From Phoronis pallida (lineage: Eukaryota; Phoronida; Phoronidae): a stretch of DNA of 10,478 nucleotides. Made by a program: the position numbers and the translations under genes. Below the pieces are notes generated by a model. The model searched no databases, was not told the origin of the DNA, and saw only the letters and a program-made list of their open reading frames with translations. Each line of letters opens with the position of its first letter. The first letter of the stretch is position 1. Shown here piece after piece: positions 8,346 through 10,478 of the stretch. Location: assembly GCA_028565715.1 (NCBI GenBank), contig JAOXYC010237015.1, forward strand, positions 1 to 10,478. The letters run 5' to 3'.

Positions 8346-9235
8346 TTAGATGAACTGCATAAATTGGTAGCGGTCCTTCTTTGAGTCATACAGCATTGAA
8401 TACAGTCGTGATATTTTAGCATTTTCATTTTTAATGAGTATCTTCTCATATTCTCGGATAGTTCTCCTGTCCCGATTGCTCAATCCATAGAGTAGCTGTC
8501 CCAAGCCTATCAAGGCAAGTAAAACGTAAAAAGATAAAAATAATATACAAATTTCTTTGTATTTCATATCTTTTTACGTTTTATTCGTCTTGATGAGCTT
8601 GAGACAGCTACTCCATGAATTGAACAATCAGGACAAGAAAACCATCCAAGAATATAAGAAGATTATTAAAAACAAATAATGCAAAATCATCATGTATATT
8701 CAATGCTAAATGCCTTAAGATGAACTGCATATGACTCACCTCCTTGACTCGTTCTTTGACCAGTGTTTCATCAAACGTTCGCCTGTCATCTACAATAAAA
8801 TATAGTTTAGACAATTCAAATACATTTCATATTTTATTTGAAAAGCACAATACTTCCACTTTCGTAAGTTTAGTAAATAATTTCAAAACAGATCAACTGA
8901 CGTTTATTTAAAAACTTCAATAACAGGCACAACAATAATTTTGATTTTTTTAAAACAGAAGTCAGAAGATATATTGGATTTTTATGTATTGTATTATTCA
9001 ATATGTGATGACCCAGACAATTGCTTCATAGCTTGGACTCTGTCAAGTACCTGCAGGTTAAATTTTTGTTTTGAGCAGGCACTGACAAAACCAATCATAA
9101 GGAGGTGGAAGATTGTTTTCAACAAAATGTGCGTAAACGAGCAAGTTGTACCAAATACAAATGTCATAAAAATGAGAACTGTCATACCTTCGACACTATC
9201 GTTGTTATTGAGATTATTCTTTTTCTTTTTACTAT
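8346..9235 (-). CDS. Candidate 3' end of a multi-exon gene, unknown product
   Basis: Three small exons on the minus strand fit together: 9188-9235 (48 bp, acceptor TTTTTTCAG, donor GAAG|GTATGA), 8740-8789 (50 bp, acceptor TTTTATTGTAG, donor GAG|GTGAGT) and 8346-8495 (acceptor GGGACAG, stop TAA at 8346-8348). Phases are 1, then 1 into 0, then 0, so the frame holds throughout. The encoded C-terminus is about 82 residues: a Lys/Asn-rich piece (DSKKKKNNLNNNDSVE), an acidic-basic piece (DDRRTFDETLVKERVKE), then LLYGLSNRDRRTIREYEKIL and a further 29 residues ending MQFI. It is highly charged and probably helical; I recognise no family. Earlier exons would lie above 9235 or outside the window and I could not find them. 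Reading through either first donor gives hydrophobic sequence, so an alternative isoform with a membrane segment is possible. The third acceptor has a weak pyrimidine tract and lies inside an inverted repeat. Confidence 0.35.
8348..8731. repeat. 14-bp direct repeats bracketing the inverted duplication
   Basis: AGATGAACTGCATA occurs at 8348-8361 and again at 8718-8731 in the same orientation. The right copy begins almost where the right arm ends, and the left copy lies about 20 bp beyond the left arm. The arrangement resembles a target-site duplication around an inserted palindromic segment, but it could be a leftover of the rearrangement that made the inverted copy. The left copy also encodes the last residues of the candidate exon. 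Confidence 0.6.
8443..8660. repeat. Inverted duplication of the candidate last exon
   Basis: Minus strand 8535-8443 aligns with plus strand 8568-8660 over 93 columns without gaps. There are 15 differences, all transitions. Alignment continues more weakly, with indels, to about 8381 on the left and 8716 on the right. The left arm contains the end of the last intron, the AG acceptor (8496-8497) and the start of the last exon of the candidate minus-strand gene. The right arm is an antisense copy inside the preceding intron. On the plus strand the right arm still reads FYVLFVLMSLRQLLHELNNQ and a further 15 residues to a stop, clearly related to the left arm's FYVLLALIGLGQLLYGLSNR. The loop is only about 32 bases, so a long RNA hairpin is expected. 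Confidence 0.85.
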
Positions 9236-9489
9236 CTGAAAAAATAAAAAAATGTTATGTGTAAAAAGCTAGACAAATGTCTCGAACAAAATAAATCAAA
9301 CATATAAAATATTTACTTTCTAAGAGACTTCATTTTGACTACCCTTAAATGTTAGGTAAAGGAATTAGTGCAAAGCAGAGGGTGAACAGTGGGGGAGCAA
9401 AAGTGATGTTTTAAGACTCTCATTCTTAGAAAGCTACTAGTAAGTACTATTAAAATTGACATTTTGTGACTGTCAAAAGCAGAATATTC
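9236..9489. other. Probable intron of the minus-strand candidate
   Basis: This stretch lies upstream of the Lys-rich exon on the minus strand, with its acceptor and T-rich tract at 9236-9255. I see no further exon with a good pair of splice sites, only a weak donor-like site near 9317 on the minus strand without a usable acceptor. Confidence 0.35.
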
Positions 9490-9679
9490 AATGGGGCTAG
9501 TTGGCAAACTAAGAACTCCTCAGATGGCGCTATTGTATTATGTGGTATTACTTGGTTCTCTAGCTGATCTTACGCACGACCAGGCTGATCCTCTGTAAAC
9601 AATGGCTTTACGGACGCATGCGCTATGCTGATTTACCACATAATACACTGCTGCCGCCTTTTGGTCAACTAGCCCCATT
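9490..9679. mobile_element. Short inverted-repeat element (MITE-like)
   Basis: Two perfect inverted blocks pair in order. The outer block AATGGGGCTAGTTG (9490-9503) pairs with CAACTAGCCCCATT (9666-9679), and the inner block GTATTATGTGGTA (9535-9547) pairs with TACCACATAATAC (9634-9646). The intervening arms differ in length (31 and 19 bp) and are only loosely similar, both containing GGCG/CGCC motifs. The total is about 190 bp with no coding capacity. No convincing target-site duplication is seen, so the superfamily is undetermined. The GC content of the centre is higher than its surroundings, consistent with an insertion. Confidence 0.65.
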
Positions 9680-9803
9680 ACAAACAACATACTGTAATGA
9701 ACCTAATAAACACACCCCCACCATACAATGTAAGTAAGTAAACACCTTTTTATACAAACTTACACCTAGTTTATTTTTTTTTGTCTTTTTAATTACCGGA
9801 CAA

Positions 9804-9890
9804 GTGCTCAACCAACGGAGCTAACAAGCCCCTAGTATTTTCTGTGCGCCTGTCTGGCAAATAGGAGACCTGAATCCAATTCCCAGTCAA
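9804..9890. repeat. tRNA-like / SINE remnant
   Basis: On the minus strand, TTAGCTCCGTTGGTTGAGCAC (plus 9803-9823) is a good match to the D-arm and A box of a tRNA, followed by a T- or A-rich tail as in tRNA-derived SINEs. The expected B box downstream on that strand is missing. Instead CCTGAATCCAATTCCCAGTC (9869-9888) on the plus strand loosely resembles a B box and T-arm. This looks like a rearranged or truncated SINE, not a functional tRNA: there is no cloverleaf, anticodon arm or acceptor stem. Confidence 0.35.
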
Positions 9891-9912
9891 GTTCATGGCT
9901 TCTGGTAAAAAG

Positions 9913-10224
9913 TGACGTTATAATTCAATGAGACTCAGTGCAGCCAATAGCTGGCGCTGCATCAACTAAAGTACACAGACATTTTGTTTTTTGCAAAAAC
10001 TAAGGCGTAGCAGTTCGCAAATTAGATTCTTTTGCTGTCAAATCTCACTTCGTATTCAAAATGACGTCTTCGTGTTCTACTTTTAAAGAAAACAGTTCTT
10101 TCCTTTCGTTGTCGTTGTGGTATATAAAGCTTGTTACATCTATTATGCCGATAATCTGCGGGTTATTGGAATCTTGACAGACTATTTGTGAGACAGTAAA
10201 ATGTAATTTCCGTGACCGGAAGTG
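9913..10224. promoter_or_regulatory. Cluster of promoter-like motifs
   Basis: The region contains TGACGT (9913-9918) and TGACGTC (10062-10068), which match CREB/ATF half and full sites, a CCAAT box (9944-9948), TATATAAA (10121-10128) and an ETS-type ACCGGAAGTG (10215-10224). It is less AT-rich than its surroundings. The combination could be a promoter, either for the minus-strand candidate gene or for a plus-strand gene beyond the window. Each motif is short and may be chance; no transcript start can be assigned. Confidence 0.2.
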
Positions 10225-10478
10225 CTTTTCTGGATAGGATACTCATTGAGATACAGTCTCAGTTCAGATAAAAATGTTAAAGGAATACTGTTCTGCTTTT
10301 TTTATTCTACTTTAATGTTTTAAATTTATTGACCGGTTCACAGACATTCATTTTGCAACTCTTATAATTGCCACACCTGGCCTCAAAGCCTATTAAACTG
10401 GGAGTATAAACATGTGCAATACTCAAGATTATGACATCACAGGTTCATGCATACACACATGTGAGTAGGCATAAACAT

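Larger units (their letters stand above)
9680..10478. other. Non-coding flank with SINE-like and promoter-like motifs
   Basis: No coding exon is supported in this stretch. A T-rich run (9774-9790) adjoins a tRNA-like A box on the minus strand, and several promoter-like motifs lie between 9913 and 10224; both are listed separately. After 10225 I see only AT-rich sequence with a TGCATACACACATGTGAG stretch at the end. Confidence 0.4.

Noticed and set aside
8608-8814. Minus-strand frame read as a single protein
   Set aside because: Only the 8740-8789 part lies between good splice sites; the rest reads through a strong GTGAGT donor into intron and the inverted repeat.
8941-9264. Plus-strand frame of 107 codons
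   Set aside because: It overlaps in antisense the Lys-rich candidate exon and its flanking intron, where minus-strand splice signals are better. No domain is recognised.
9803-9823. tRNA gene on the minus strand
   Set aside because: Only the D-arm/A box is present; no B box on that strand, no acceptor stem and no cloverleaf.

Overview
This looks like AT-rich, gene-sparse nuclear DNA from an invertebrate animal. Coding sequence is interrupted by GT-AG introns, there are no bacterial-style operons or ribosome binding sites, and short palindromic transposable elements are scattered throughout. The one clearly recognisable protein belongs to a BTB/POZ group that is expanded in marine invertebrates and nematodes. 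A mollusc-like or other lophotrochozoan source is plausible, but that is inference; no sequence here fixes the species.

Layout. 1-2185 holds no convincing gene. 2186-2233 is a possible small first coding exon with an ATG and a good donor. 2423-2612 is a near-perfect 58-bp inverted repeat, and 2739-3084 is a palindromic MITE-like element with matching TTTA flanks. 3089-5242 is non-coding, with a 13-base G run, a degenerate GGGT-rich repeat and a 24-bp tandem duplication. 5243-5458 is a 108-bp tandem duplication. 5833-6883 (+) is the main gene: two exons encoding a BTB protein with a BACK-like region, a charged helical stretch and a Cys/His-rich tail. 6978-7360 is a piggyBac-like MITE in its probable 3'UTR, and it contains a polyadenylation signal. 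7525-8341 has no gene.

8346-9235 (-) is a chain of three small candidate exons with compatible splice phases, encoding an unrecognised charged C-terminus. The last of these exons has a diverged inverted copy just upstream in its own intron, so the pre-mRNA could fold into a stem of about 93 bp across the final 3' splice site. Every substitution between the two arms over the aligned 93 columns is a transition, and most are compatible with G-U pairing in the minus-strand transcript. 9490-9679 is another inverted-repeat element, 9804-9890 a tRNA/SINE-like remnant, and 9913-10224 a loose cluster of promoter-like motifs.

The two genes show no functional link. The theme of the window is inverted-repeat DNA: five separate structures, at least two of which touch or lie inside transcribed regions. 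The strongest candidate for something undescribed is the inverted exon copy at 8443-8660. The second is the foldback at 2423-2612, whose inner edges carry hammerhead-ribozyme-like boxes.
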